A DNA stretch of 64,000 nt from DYJB01 sp963777165 (GTDB lineage Bacteria > Chloroflexota > Anaerolineae > Anaerolineales > E44-bin32): NCBI GenBank assembly GCA_963777165.1, contig CAVZPO010000027.1:62001-126000 (forward strand), read 5' to 3'. The notes beneath the pieces were generated by a model. It saw only the letters and a list, made by a program, of their open reading frames with translations. It searched no databases and had not been told where the DNA came from. The translations under genes were made by a program, and so were the position numbers. Positions 43,409-51,792 of the stretch are shown in pieces; position 1 is the stretch's first letter; the number at the start of each line of letters is the position of its first letter.

Positions 43409-45871
43409 ATGCGATACGGCCACTTTGATGACACACAACGCGAGTATGTGATCGAGCGGCCCGACACGCCGTTGCCTTGGATCAACTACCTCGGGTCGGA
43501 GGATTATCTGGCGCTTGTCTCCAACACCGCCGGCGGTTATTCCTTCTACCGCGACGCGCGTCTGCGTCGCCTCACCCGCTATCGCTACAACAACGTGCCT
43601 CCGGATTCGGGAGGGCGCCTGCTCTACATTCGCGACGATGGCGCCGCATCGTCAGGGTCCGGCGCCTACTGGTCGCCGACATGGCAGCCCGTCCGCCGCC
43701 CGCTGGACACCTACGAGTGCCGCCACGGACTGGGCTACACCACCATCCGCTCCAGCCTGGCCGGCCTGGCAGCACAGATCCGCTACTTCGTGCCGCTGGG
43801 CGAGACCCTCGAGATCTGGGAACTGACCCTCACCAATCAACGGGCCCAGATGGCCAGTCTCTCGGTGTTCTCGGCAATCGAGTTCTGCCTTTGGGACGCT
43901 TTGGACGACCTCACCAACTTCCAGCGCAATCTCTCCATCGGCGAAGTCGAGGTGGACGACGACGTGATTTATCACACGACCGAATATCGAGAGCGCCGCG
44001 ATCACTTCGCCTATTTCGCCTGCTCCGAGCCGCTGGCGGGGTTTGACACGCAGCGCGAGGCCTTTCTGGGGCCGTACCGGGGTTGGGACTCGCCGGCGGG
44101 CGTGGAGGCAGGTCGGCTCTCCGGATCGATCGCCCATGGCTGGCAGCCGATCGGGGCCCATCACATTCGGCTCGAACTCGCCCCCGGCGAAGAGCGGAAG
44201 GTCATCTTCCTGCAGGGGTACGCCGAGAATCCCATCCTGGAGAAGTTCGATCCTCCCGGCTCACAGATCCTCAATAAGCGCCGGGTGAAGGCAATCATCA
44301 CCCGCTATCGGAAGGCCGACGAGGTGGAGAGGGCCTTTCAGTCGCTGCGCGCATCCTGGGACGAACTGCTAGGCAAGTTTACGGTCACCACCCCGGATGA
44401 TCACACCAACCGCATGGTGAACATCTGGAATGCCTACCAGATGATGGTCACTTTCAACGTCTCACGTTCCGCGTCTTCCTTTGAAAGCGGGATCAGCCGA
44501 GGCATCGGCTTCCGCGACTCCAACCAGGATCTGCTCGGCTTCGTTCACCTGGCACCGGAGCGAGCTCGCCAACGCATTTTGGACCTGGCTGCCACGCAAC
44601 TCGCCACCGGCGGCGCCTATCACCAATATCAGCCTCTGACCAAGCGCGGCAACTCCGCCATCGGCGCTGGTTTCAACGACGACCCGCTGTGGCTCGTGCT
44701 GGCGGCGGCGGCCTACATCAAAGAAACGGGCGACGGGGCCATCCTCGACGAGATGGCACCGTACGAGAATCAGCCCGGTAGTGAAAAACCGCTGTATGAC
44801 CACCTGCAGCGCGCCCTGCGCTACACGCTGGAGCGCCTTGGGCCGCACGGGCTGCCCCTCATCGGCCGCGCCGATTGGAACGATTGCCTCAACCTGAACT
44901 GCTTCTCCGAAACGCCGGGCGAATCCTTTCAAACCACAGCCAACAAGGACGGCCGGACCGCGGAGAGCGTTCTGATCGCCGGCTTGTTTGTCCTGGCGGC
45001 GCAAGAGATGGCCGGGATGGCCGGCCGTGCCTCTCGTCAGCAGGACGTGGCCGCCTGGCGTCAGGCAGCCCAGCAACTCGAACAGGCTATCTGGACCGCC
45101 GGCTGGGACGGCGATTGGTTCCGGCGCGCCTACGACGATTCCGGCCAGCCGATCGGCTCTCGGGAGTGCCGCGAAGGGCAGATCTTCATCGAGCCGCAGG
45201 GGATCTGCGTCATGGCGGGGCTGGGGCTCCAGGACGGCCGAGCCCAGCAGGCACTCGACTCGGTGGCCACGCGGCTGGCGACAGTGCACGGGATCGTCCT
45301 GCTCCAGCCGGCGTACAGCCACTACTACCTGAATCTCGGCGAGATCTCGACCTATCCGCCCGGTTACAAGGAGAACGCAGGGATCTTCTGTCAGACGAAT
45401 CCGTGGATCATGATCGCCGAAGCCAGGCTCGGCCGCGGCGATGTCGCCTATGACTACTACCTGCGCATCAACCCCTCCGCACGCGAAAGCCTGAGCGAGG
45501 TCCACCGCTGCGAGCCGTATGTCTACGCCCAGATGATCGCCGGGCGTGATGCGCCCACCCATGGCGAGGCCAAGAACTCCTGGCTGACCGGTGCGGCGGC
45601 GTGGGACTTCGTTGCCATTACGCAGTGGATCCTTGGCATCCGTCCCGAGTACGAGGGCTTGCGCGTCGATCCCTGCATTCCCTCCACCTGGGATGGGTAC
45701 TCCGTGATGCGCCGCTTCCGAGGCCGGAGTTTCCAGATCCGCGTCCACAATCCTAAGCACGTCTGCCGCGGAGTCTCCCTGATGAAGTTGGACGGGAAAG
45801 ACTTCTCCGGCGCCTGCATTCCACCAGACCTGCCTGGCGAGGAACACACGGTGGACGTCTGGCTCGGATGA
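43409..45871 (+). CDS. Cellobiose phosphorylase-like GH94 enzyme
   Basis: 820 residues, the normal length for cellobiose phosphorylase: phosphorolysis of a beta-1,4-glucobiose to alpha-glucose-1-phosphate and glucose. Opening MRYGHFDDTQREYVIERPDTP, PWINYLG, NTAGGYSFYRDARLRRLTRYRYN and YECRHGLGYT are diagnostic. The (alpha/alpha)6 domain carries catalytic acid Asp in GRADWNDCLNL; FESGISRGIGFRDSNQDLLGF and GYKENAGIF are substrate/phosphate-site segments. Cytoplasmic (no signal). Opposite strand to the sucrose phosphorylase operon but functionally parallel: both feed glucose-1-phosphate to glycolysis. Confidence 0.93.
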   Translation: MRYGHFDDTQREYVIERPDTPLPWINYLGSEDYLALVSNTAGGYSFYRDARLRRLTRYRYNNVPPDSGGRLLYIRDDGAASSGSGAYWSPTWQPVRRPLDTYECRHGLGYTTIRSSLAGLAAQIRYFVPLGETLEIWELTLTNQRAQMASLSVFSAIEFCLWDALDDLTNFQRNLSIGEVEVDDDVIYHTTEYRERRDHFAYFACSEPLAGFDTQREAFLGPYRGWDSPAGVEAGRLSGSIAHGWQPIGAHHIRLELAPGEERKVIFLQGYAENPILEKFDPPGSQILNKRRVKAIITRYRKADEVERAFQSLRASWDELLGKFTVTTPDDHTNRMVNIWNAYQMMVTFNVSRSASSFESGISRGIGFRDSNQDLLGFVHLAPERARQRILDLAATQLATGGAYHQYQPLTKRGNSAIGAGFNDDPLWLVLAAAAYIKETGDGAILDEMAPYENQPGSEKPLYDHLQRALRYTLERLGPHGLPLIGRADWNDCLNLNCFSETPGESFQTTANKDGRTAESVLIAGLFVLAAQEMAGMAGRASRQQDVAAWRQAAQQLEQAIWTAGWDGDWFRRAYDDSGQPIGSRECREGQIFIEPQGICVMAGLGLQDGRAQQALDSVATRLATVHGIVLLQPAYSHYYLNLGEISTYPPGYKENAGIFCQTNPWIMIAEARLGRGDVAYDYYLRINPSARESLSEVHRCEPYVYAQMIAGRDAPTHGEAKNSWLTGAAAWDFVAITQWILGIRPEYEGLRVDPCIPSTWDGYSVMRRFRGRSFQIRVHNPKHVCRGVSLMKLDGKDFSGACIPPDLPGEEHTVDVWLG

Positions 45872-45875
45872 GGCA

Positions 45876-46260
45876 GTGAGGCCGATGGCGACGTCCCTGT
45901 GTGAGATCGTGGATTGTGGGCCGGCGGGCTACCGCCGCTGGTCGACCACGGGTCATGGCGCATGGCCAGCCTGCGCCCGGTCTTCCCTCTGCCTCCCGAA
46001 CAGCTCGAGGTCGTCGAACGACATTCTGAGAGCGATGAAATCTTCGTGCCCCTCGAAGGCAAGGTGGTCCCGGTGATTGCCGGGCATGGGCCGGAGCCGG
46101 GATCGATCCAGCCTTGGTGATGTAGGCGGGGAAGGCTTACAACGTGCAGCGCGACACTTGGCACACGGCGCTGTTCGGCCGTGATTCTATGCTGCTCGTC
46201 GTGGAGAATCGCGACACGGGCGCCGCCAACACGCCGCGGGTGCGACTCTCCGCGAGCCAA
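45876..46260 (+). pseudogene. Cupin-like protein, frameshifted twice
   Basis: Three frames combine into one small cupin: EIVDCGPAGYR, then MASLRPVFPLPPEQLEVVERHSESDEIFVPLEGKV, then AYNVQRDTWHTALFGRDSMLLVVENRDTG. The pattern (ERHxxSDExF, later WH and VENxDT) is like ureidoglycolate-lyase/cupin proteins with a metal site. It begins just after the GH94 stop. Two indels (near 45930 and 46120) break it. Confidence 0.6.
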
Positions 46261-46376
46261 CGGTCCGGCGTGCCCGAGATCCGGGGGCCCAGGGGCCAAT
46301 CGAATCGGCGAGCCCTGAGCCGGATCATCAGGGCGAGACCGGCGTCAATTCGTCATTACGATCCCCGCACTCATCC

Positions 46377-46480
46377 GTCATTGCAAGCTCCGCAGGGGCG
46401 CGGCAATCTCCGCGGACGCGGAGCGCCGGTGTCCGAGGCCGAGATTGGCACGGCCCCGCTCCGCGGTGCCTCGCAATGAC
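46377..46480. repeat. GTCATTGC-type dispersed inverted repeat, copy 1
   Basis: Begins GTCATTGCAAGC and ends GCAATGAC, with GGCAATCTCC and GAGATTGGC as inner arms: an imperfect inverted repeat of about 100 bp. Elements with these termini are widespread non-coding palindromic repeats in many bacterial genomes. Confidence 0.7.
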
Positions 46481-46531
46481 GCCCAACGGAGAAGCGGGCG
46501 TCGTCAGCTGCGGCCAGCCTCATCGTGAGGT

Positions 46532-46629
46532 GTCATTGCAAGCCCCGCAGGGGCGAAGCAGTCTCCATGGCTGCAGACACCCGTCCAACGGGAGATTGCC
46601 ACGTCGGCCTGCGGCCTCCTCGCGATGAC
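46532..46629. repeat. GTCATTGC-type dispersed inverted repeat, copy 2
   Basis: GTCATTGCAAGCCCCGCAGG at one end, CGCGATGAC at the other, inner arms GCAGTCTCC / GGAGATTGCC. Same family and orientation as copy 1, 51 bp apart. Confidence 0.7.
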
Positions 46630-46656
46630 AACCCAGGAGGTCGAAACCGCGCCTCC

Positions 46657-46714
46657 CCGCCGAGAGCATGCGCCCCGCGTGAGCGGGGCGGATGATCGAG
46701 GCGGGCCAATGTCT
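46657..46714. repeat. Dispersed palindromic element, copy 2
   Basis: CCGCCGAGAGCATGCG, hairpin CGCCCCGCGTGAGCGGGGCG, then GAGGCGGGCCAATGT. Shares flanks with 23793-23851 while the stem sequence differs but still pairs, as expected if the structure itself is maintained. Confidence 0.6.
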
Positions 46715-46823
46715 AAGTGCAGGGGACTGTGACTCGAGATTGACGAGCCATCCCCACCCCCTCACCCCCACCCTCTTGCCCCCAGTGCAGGGGCACCTAC
46801 GGCCCGATGGGAGAGGGGGCCGG

Positions 46824-47771
46824 TCACGTGCGAAGGAGCCCGGCGTCGTCCACGCCGAAGCGCCTCAGCACGGCACGCACTTCGTCACGCGTCGGCACGT
46901 TGCGCCCGGTGCCGAGTTTCTGCACCTTGGCCGCACCGACGGCGTTGGCCAGTGTGCCGAGGGAAGCGAGCGGCAGCCGCCGCAGGAAGCCGTCGATCAC
47001 CGCCGCATCCAGGCTGTCGCCGGCGCCGGTCGCATCGCGCGCCTCCACGGGCAGCCCGGCCTCCATATGCACCTCATCTTTGCGCACCAAGAAGCAGCCG
47101 GCGACGCCGCGCTTGATGACCACCAATTCGGGTCCGAGGGCCAGAAGTGCCCGGGCGGAATCGAGTGGATCGGAATGGCCGCTGATGCGCCGCGCCTCGT
47201 CCTCGGTCGCCAGCACGATGGCCGACCGCCGGCAGGCCTCGCCGTGCCAGGCGCTGTCCAGCGCCGGGTTGCCGGGCCCCGGGTCGAAGAAGGACGGCAC
47301 ACCCGCGCCGCGGGCGATCTTCAATCCCTCCAGGATCAGGTCCGCCTGGCGCGTGTGATCCACCCAGCCGTCGACGAACAGCGCTTCGGCTTCCTGGATG
47401 CGCTCGGACCACTCCGCCGGCAGCGAGGGCAGGTACTGACGTCCCGGATAGCCAAGATAGGCCGGCTCGCCGAGGGTGTCGACGATCACACCGGCGACCG
47501 GCGTCGTTGCTTGCCCCCCGGCGATCACCCCGCTGACGTCGATGCCCTCGGCCCTCAGGTCCTCCAGGATCCAGCGACCGGCGCGGTCGTCGCCGATCTC
47601 GCCCAGTTGCCCGACAGCCAGCCCAAGGCGCGCGGCGGCGATGGCGGTGTTGGCCGCACCGCCGGGACCGAGCTCGAAGTACGAAACGCGCTGCATCCCC
47701 CCGGCTTGCACCGGAAAGGACTCAATGCGCAGGCTGAGATCGGCCAGCAGGTCACCCAGGATAAGGATCAT
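46824..47771 (-). CDS. PfkB/ribokinase-family sugar or nucleoside kinase
   Basis: 315 residues. Opening ILGDLLADLSLRIESFPVQAGG, signature 1 GPGGAANTAIAAARLG and signature 2 DATGAGDSLDAAVIDGFL with the catalytic Asp. Ribokinase, adenosine kinase and pseudouridine kinase share these features. It is the last gene of the second ECF operon, 16 bp after the downstream ATPase, which suggests it phosphorylates what that transporter imports and so traps it in the cell. Confidence 0.88.
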   Translation of the reverse strand: MILILGDLLADLSLRIESFPVQAGGMQRVSYFELGPGGAANTAIAAARLGLAVGQLGEIGDDRAGRWILEDLRAEGIDVSGVIAGGQATTPVAGVIVDTLGEPAYLGYPGRQYLPSLPAEWSERIQEAEALFVDGWVDHTRQADLILEGLKIARGAGVPSFFDPGPGNPALDSAWHGEACRRSAIVLATEDEARRISGHSDPLDSARALLALGPELVVIKRGVAGCFLVRKDEVHMEAGLPVEARDATGAGDSLDAAVIDGFLRRLPLASLGTLANAVGAAKVQKLGTGRNVPTRDEVRAVLRRFGVDDAGLLRT

Positions 47772-47786
47772 GGCGGAGCCATCCTT

Positions 47787-48593
47787 TCACGTCCGGTGGT
47801 CGGCCAACATTACCGCGAACTCGTCCGGCGTGCGCGGCATCGTCTCCCAGCCCAGCCCGAGCGCCAGCTGCACCAACTCCGGCGGTTCGACCTGCGCCTG
47901 TCGCAGCCGCTCGACGTCCTTCAGCACTTCGGGCGCCGGCCCGTCGGCCAGGATCCGGCCCCCGGCCATGACCACCACGCGCTCGAAATGCTCGAGGCAG
48001 AAGTCGAGGTCGTGCGTGATGGCGATCAGCGTCCGGCTTTCGGCGTGCAGGCGGTCAACCAGCGCGCCGAGCCGCTCTACGCCGTCTGCGTCCTGCCCGA
48101 TCGTCGGCTCGTCGAGGATCAGCACCGGCGTATGCATCGCCAGCGCCGCCGCCAGCGCCACACGCTTGCGCTCCGGCGGACTCAGGTCGTAGGGATGCCG
48201 GTCGATCGCCGAACGCAGCCCAACGTCGTCCAGCGCGCGGTCGACCCGCGTCCGGACTTCGTCGGCGGACACTCGGAGGTTGCGCGGCCCAAAGGCGACC
48301 TCATCGCGGACGGTCCGGGCGAACAGCTGATCGTCCGGGTTCTGAAAGACGAAGCCGACGCGCCGCGAGAGCTGCGCCGGCGTGTGCCGTCGCGTGTCGT
48401 CCTCGCCAACCAGCACGGTGCCGGAGGTCGGTCGCAGCAGGCCGTTCAGAAGCTTAGCCAGCGTCGTCTTGCCGGCGCCGTTCTCGCCGATCAGCGCTAC
48501 CGCCTCGCCTGCTCCGATGTTCAGGCTCACGCCAGCGAGCGCCAAGACGCCGGTCGGGTATCGGAAGCGGACGTCGCGCAGCTCGAGTTTCAC
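47787..48593 (-). CDS. ECF transporter ATPase (EcfA', second ATPase)
   Basis: 268 residues. Walker A GENGAGKTT, Q-loop FQNPDDQLFARTVRDEVAFGPRNL (the ECF-type Q-helix), Walker B ILILDEPTIGQDADG, ITHDLDF. The signature is YDLSPPERKRVALAAAL, with SPPE in place of SGGQ, an unusual substitution. Overlaps the upstream ATPase gene by ATGA (48590-48593); the two form the heterodimeric motor. Confidence 0.9.
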   Translation of the reverse strand: MKLELRDVRFRYPTGVLALAGVSLNIGAGEAVALIGENGAGKTTLAKLLNGLLRPTSGTVLVGEDDTRRHTPAQLSRRVGFVFQNPDDQLFARTVRDEVAFGPRNLRVSADEVRTRVDRALDDVGLRSAIDRHPYDLSPPERKRVALAAALAMHTPVLILDEPTIGQDADGVERLGALVDRLHAESRTLIAITHDLDFCLEHFERVVVMAGGRILADGPAPEVLKDVERLRQAQVEPPELVQLALGLGWETMPRTPDEFAVMLADHRT

Positions 48594-49426
48594 CGCAGCA
48601 CCTCGAGCGCCTGTTCGAGCGTCACCGGCAGGGGCGTCCCGGCCGCCAGCCGCCCGCGCCGCCTGGCAGCCTGCGCGGCCTGCGTGTAGCGCGTCGCCCC
48701 GACGCCCCAGGCGTGTTCGACCGCTTCGGCCAGCACATCACGCGGCGTTCCGTCGGCCACCAGCTGCCCGGCATGCAGCACGACGAGTCGATCTACGAAC
48801 GCCGCCAGCCAGCCCAGCTTGTGCTCGGTCAGCACGATTGTCGTCCGACCGTCACGCGCCAGGCGGCGCAACACCTCGAAGATGGCACGCGTCCCGGCCG
48901 GATCGAGCTGCGACGTCGGCTCGTCCAGCACCAGAACCTTTGGCTGCATGGCCATCACGGCAGCGATCGCCAGGCGCTGCTGCTCGCCGCCGGAGAGCGT
49001 GTACGGCGATCGATCGGCCAAGTCGTCGAGCCCGGTGGCGTGCAGCGCCTGCATCGAGCGCGGCCGCAGCAAGGCCTGCTCCACCCCAAGGTTCTCGAGG
49101 CCAAAGGCAACCTCCTCCAGGACGGTAGTGCGCGCCCCGCTGATCTGGTTGAATGGATTGTGGAACACCAGGCCGATGTCGGCCGCCAGTTGGCTGACCG
49201 GCGTGCGCGTGACGTCATGTCCGGCGACGCTGACCAAACCCTGCAGCGTCCCGCTGAAGAAATGCGGCACGTAGCCGGTCAGCGCGTAGCACAGCGTTGA
49301 TTTGCCGGCGCCATTCGCCCCGGCCACTCCGACCAACTCACCCTCCCCGATCGACAGGTCGATACCTTGGAGCGCCTCCTGTCCGGTTCCGGCGTAGCGA
49401 AAGCGCAGGCCGGAGACGGCGATCAC
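48590..49426 (-). CDS. ECF transporter ATPase (EcfA, first ATPase)
   Basis: 278 residues. Walker A GANGAGKST, FHNPFNQISGARTTVLEEVAFGLENLG (ECF Q-helix), signature YTLSGGEQQRLAIAAVMAM, Walker B VLVLDEPTSQLDP, LTEHKLGWL. Overlaps ecfT by 4 bp upstream (49423-49426) and the second ATPase downstream, so all are translationally coupled. Carries the canonical signature that its partner lacks. Confidence 0.92.
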   Translation of the reverse strand: MIAVSGLRFRYAGTGQEALQGIDLSIGEGELVGVAGANGAGKSTLCYALTGYVPHFFSGTLQGLVSVAGHDVTRTPVSQLAADIGLVFHNPFNQISGARTTVLEEVAFGLENLGVEQALLRPRSMQALHATGLDDLADRSPYTLSGGEQQRLAIAAVMAMQPKVLVLDEPTSQLDPAGTRAIFEVLRRLARDGRTTIVLTEHKLGWLAAFVDRLVVLHAGQLVADGTPRDVLAEAVEHAWGVGATRYTQAAQAARRRGRLAAGTPLPVTLEQALEVLR

Positions 49427-50199
49427 GGCGCCCTCCAGACGGTGAAGCGCGAGACGATCAGCGCCAGCCCGGCCAGCAGCATCAGCCCGCGCGCCAGCGC
49501 TTGCAGGCGCGAGTCCTTGAGTGTCACCAGGCTTGTGCGCCGCCCCGGCCGGTTGAACGCCCGCGCCTCGAGAGCGATGGCGCGCTCCTCGATCTCCATC
49601 AGGCTGCTCAGGATCAACGGGCCGACCAGCGGGGCGAACGCCCGCAAGCGAACGGGCAACGGCCCCTCGGTCTCCAGCCCGCGCGAACGCTGCGCGTCCA
49701 GGATGGCGTGCGCCCGGGCCTGGAAGGTCGGCACGATCTGCAGCGTGGTGACGACGATGTAGGCGATCTGGTTGGGCAGGCCGCGTTCGACTAGAGCGCG
49801 CATCAGCGCGTCCGGCCGGGTGATCATCAGCAGCAGCGTCGCCGCGCCCAGGCCAACCAGCAGGCGAGCGCTGAAGAGCAGCGCCACCTCGAGGCCTTCC
49901 TTGGTGTAATCAAACGGCCCGAGGCGAAACAGGACCGACGGACCGGGGGTGAAGAATCCCTGAATGAGCACCAGCGAGACGACGAACGGCCACAAGATGC
50001 GTGCGCAGGAGCGCAGGAATGCTCCCAGCCGGCGAGCCAGCGCGGCCAGCGGGACGAGGAGCGCGAGGAAGACAGTCAGGACCAGCAGCGCGGAGGGCAG
50101 CGAAGCACTGGCCACCAGGGCCAACAGGCTGAAGCCCAGCGAAGTGAGCGGGTGAAGGCGCAACGCCGCGTCCGAGCGGGTGGATCCCTCGCCGGTCAT
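49423..50199 (-). CDS. ecfT: ECF transporter coupling protein EcfT
   Basis: About 258 residues from the ATG at 50199 (a GTG at 50220 is an alternative). Hydrophobic helices LTSLGFSLLALVASASLPSALLVL, FLALLVPLAALA, ILWPFVVSLVLIQGFF, LLVGLGAATLLLMI, LMLLAGLALIVSRF; coupling motifs LDAQRSRGLE and LEARAFNRPG. GLPNQIAYIVVTTLQIVPTF is the conserved middle segment. Differs strongly from the EcfT at 26618. Confidence 0.9.
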   Translation of the reverse strand: MTGEGSTRSDAALRLHPLTSLGFSLLALVASASLPSALLVLTVFLALLVPLAALARRLGAFLRSCARILWPFVVSLVLIQGFFTPGPSVLFRLGPFDYTKEGLEVALLFSARLLVGLGAATLLLMITRPDALMRALVERGLPNQIAYIVVTTLQIVPTFQARAHAILDAQRSRGLETEGPLPVRLRAFAPLVGPLILSSLMEIEERAIALEARAFNRPGRRTSLVTLKDSRLQALARGLMLLAGLALIVSRFTVWRAP

Positions 50200-50283
50200 T
50201 GTGGAGTGCCGGATGAGCACATGGCGTGGAAGGGAGCAGCCCGGTGCGCTCCGTGCCCCGGGCTATTAATGGATTCGGGTCGG

Positions 50284-50874
50284 CTAGACCGTGCGTCCGG
50301 CCAGGTTGGTGAAGCGGGCCAGAAAGCGCAGCGGCAGTGCGCGCAGCACCAGGTAGACGACTAGATACGTCGCCATCTTGTCCATCGGGTCGGAGAATGT
50401 CCCCTGGGCGATGTTGGCGCCCAGCGAGTCCAGCCCGATGGAGCGTGCCATGGCGACGATGACGTCGGTGCCACTGCCCATCACGCCGCCAAAGACATAG
50501 GTGGCGATAGGCGCCGAGAGGATGGCGGCGGTCAGGCCGGTGATCAGGCCCGCCAGGATCGCCTTCCACCACACATTGGGCCATCCGGCTCGCCCGAAGA
50601 CGCCGGCCAGCGCACCGATGATCGCTGCCACGCCGGCGAAGGCGAAGGCGGGTATGTACCACCCGGCCAGCGTCCAGATGGCGTTGGACAGGAAGCCGGT
50701 CAGCGCCCCGGCCCACGGGCCGGCAAGCACGCCCACCAGGATGGTGCCGATCGAGTCCAGATACAGCGGCACTTTGATCAGCAGCGCCAGCTGCCCGACG
50801 GCGATGTTGATGGCGATGGCCACCGGGATCATCACCAGCGTCATCGTGCTGAATTCGCGCTTGAACCCGTTCAT
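50284..50874 (-). CDS. ECF transporter S component
   Basis: 196 residues, six helices: MTLVMIPVAIAINIAVGQLALLI opening, LYLDSIGTILVGVLAGPWAGALTGFLSN (conserved helix pair), FAFAGVAAIIGALAGVF, AILAGLITGLTAAILSAPI, and a C-terminal YLVVYLVLRALPLRF. GLITGLTAAILSAPIATYVFGG resembles S components genetically tied to nucleosides or their breakdown products, but this is only a resemblance. ATG at 50874 has GGAGG 10 nt upstream. First gene of the S-T-A-A'-kinase operon. Confidence 0.85.
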   Translation of the reverse strand: MNGFKREFSTMTLVMIPVAIAINIAVGQLALLIKVPLYLDSIGTILVGVLAGPWAGALTGFLSNAIWTLAGWYIPAFAFAGVAAIIGALAGVFGRAGWPNVWWKAILAGLITGLTAAILSAPIATYVFGGVMGSGTDVIVAMARSIGLDSLGANIAQGTFSDPMDKMATYLVVYLVLRALPLRFLARFTNLAGRTV

Positions 50875-50909
50875 GCCTTCCCACCTCCTAGTCATCCGAG
50901 CCCGTCGCT

Positions 50910-50938
50910 ACTATACGGCAAAGGCAGAGGCAAGTAAA
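50910..50938 (-). promoter_or_regulatory. Promoter of the second ECF operon
   Basis: Minus strand TTTACT (50938-50933), 17-nt spacer, TATAGT (50915-50910); start point near 50903, about 30 nt before the S gene. The leader is too short to hold a riboswitch. Confidence 0.65.
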
Positions 50939-51061
50939 GCTGGACCCCTTTTGCGGCGCGCTTCACAAGCATCTCGGCCTTAACGGTCCTGCAGCTCTAG
51001 GTTGATGGCCGCATGCGACGACGGGTTCGACGCCAGATGGATGGGCACGCGCATGCAAAGC

Positions 51062-51087
51062 CCCCGCCCGAGGGGCCCCGGGCGGGG
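51062..51087. terminator. GC-rich hairpin downstream of the zinc-ribbon gene
   Basis: CCCCGCCCG / CGGGCGGGG stem with an 8-nt loop, 84 bp past the minus-strand stop at 51171. Confidence 0.5.
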
Positions 51088-51170
51088 TTCTCAACGAGGA
51101 GGAAGATGCGGTGGACGGGAGGTTAAGCCGAGACCGGAAGAACGTCCCAGCCTCGCCGGGATCATCCGGC

Positions 51171-51521
51171 TCAGCTCCTGGGCGTCCTCCATCCCGCGAC
51201 GAACCGCTCGGTGCGCACGCCGCACATCGCGCATTTCGCCGTCCTCAAGACGCCGGAGGGCAGGTCCACGAAGCTCATCGTGTAGCCGTCTTCATCGCAG
51301 TATGGACACACTGCGGCGGCAGGCTGGGGGATCCCGATCAGGGCGATCCCTGACGGCCGTCGCCATGCGTCAACGCGCAGCGGCCCGGCGGAGAATGCCG
51401 CCATGGCCATCGCGGTCTGCTGATCGCCAAGGCGATGATCGGCCACCCGGATGCGGCCTGCCAGTGACATCCCGGATGCCCAACTTGTGATCGACTGTGT
51501 GGTTAGGGAAGTTGTGTTCAT
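51171..51521 (-). CDS. Small zinc-ribbon protein, function unknown
   Basis: 116 residues. The C-terminal third has two CxxC knuckles (AVCPYCDEDG and AKCAMCGVRTER), spaced 24 residues apart, a classic zinc ribbon. The N-terminal part is not recognised. Start at 51521 is uncertain because no strong ribosome site is seen, and internal Met codons are possible. Probably a DNA-, RNA- or protein-binding accessory protein. Confidence 0.6.
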   Translation of the reverse strand: MNTTSLTTQSITSWASGMSLAGRIRVADHRLGDQQTAMAMAAFSAGPLRVDAWRRPSGIALIGIPQPAAAVCPYCDEDGYTMSFVDLPSGVLRTAKCAMCGVRTERFVAGWRTPRS

Positions 51522-51792
51522 CTTGCCTGCAGGATACTCTGCTACGGTTAAGCTTGCCGCCAGGCGGCGTTAAGCTTCATTAACGCCGGGGGACTCTAAG
51601 ATCTTGCATCTTGAATCGCACGATCTTCCGACCAGGCCCGGCGCGCAATGGATTGCCCGGGCGGTCACCCTTCGGAGCGCGCTCAGCCCCCCGCCGGATT
51701 CGTTCGCGGGGACGCATGGGCCGGTGTTCGTGGTTGAGGTGCCGGGGCATGCGGCAATGGATCCGGTCGGTGGCGATCCCAAGCCGCGCGAC

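Noticed and set aside
46692..48689. 665-codon plus-strand frame opposite PfkB and the ECF ATPase
   Set aside because: Shadow of two intact minus-strand genes; begins inside a repeat element.
50870..51000. Riboswitch upstream of the second ECF operon
   Set aside because: The predicted start point leaves only about 30 nt of leader, too short for any known vitamin riboswitch.
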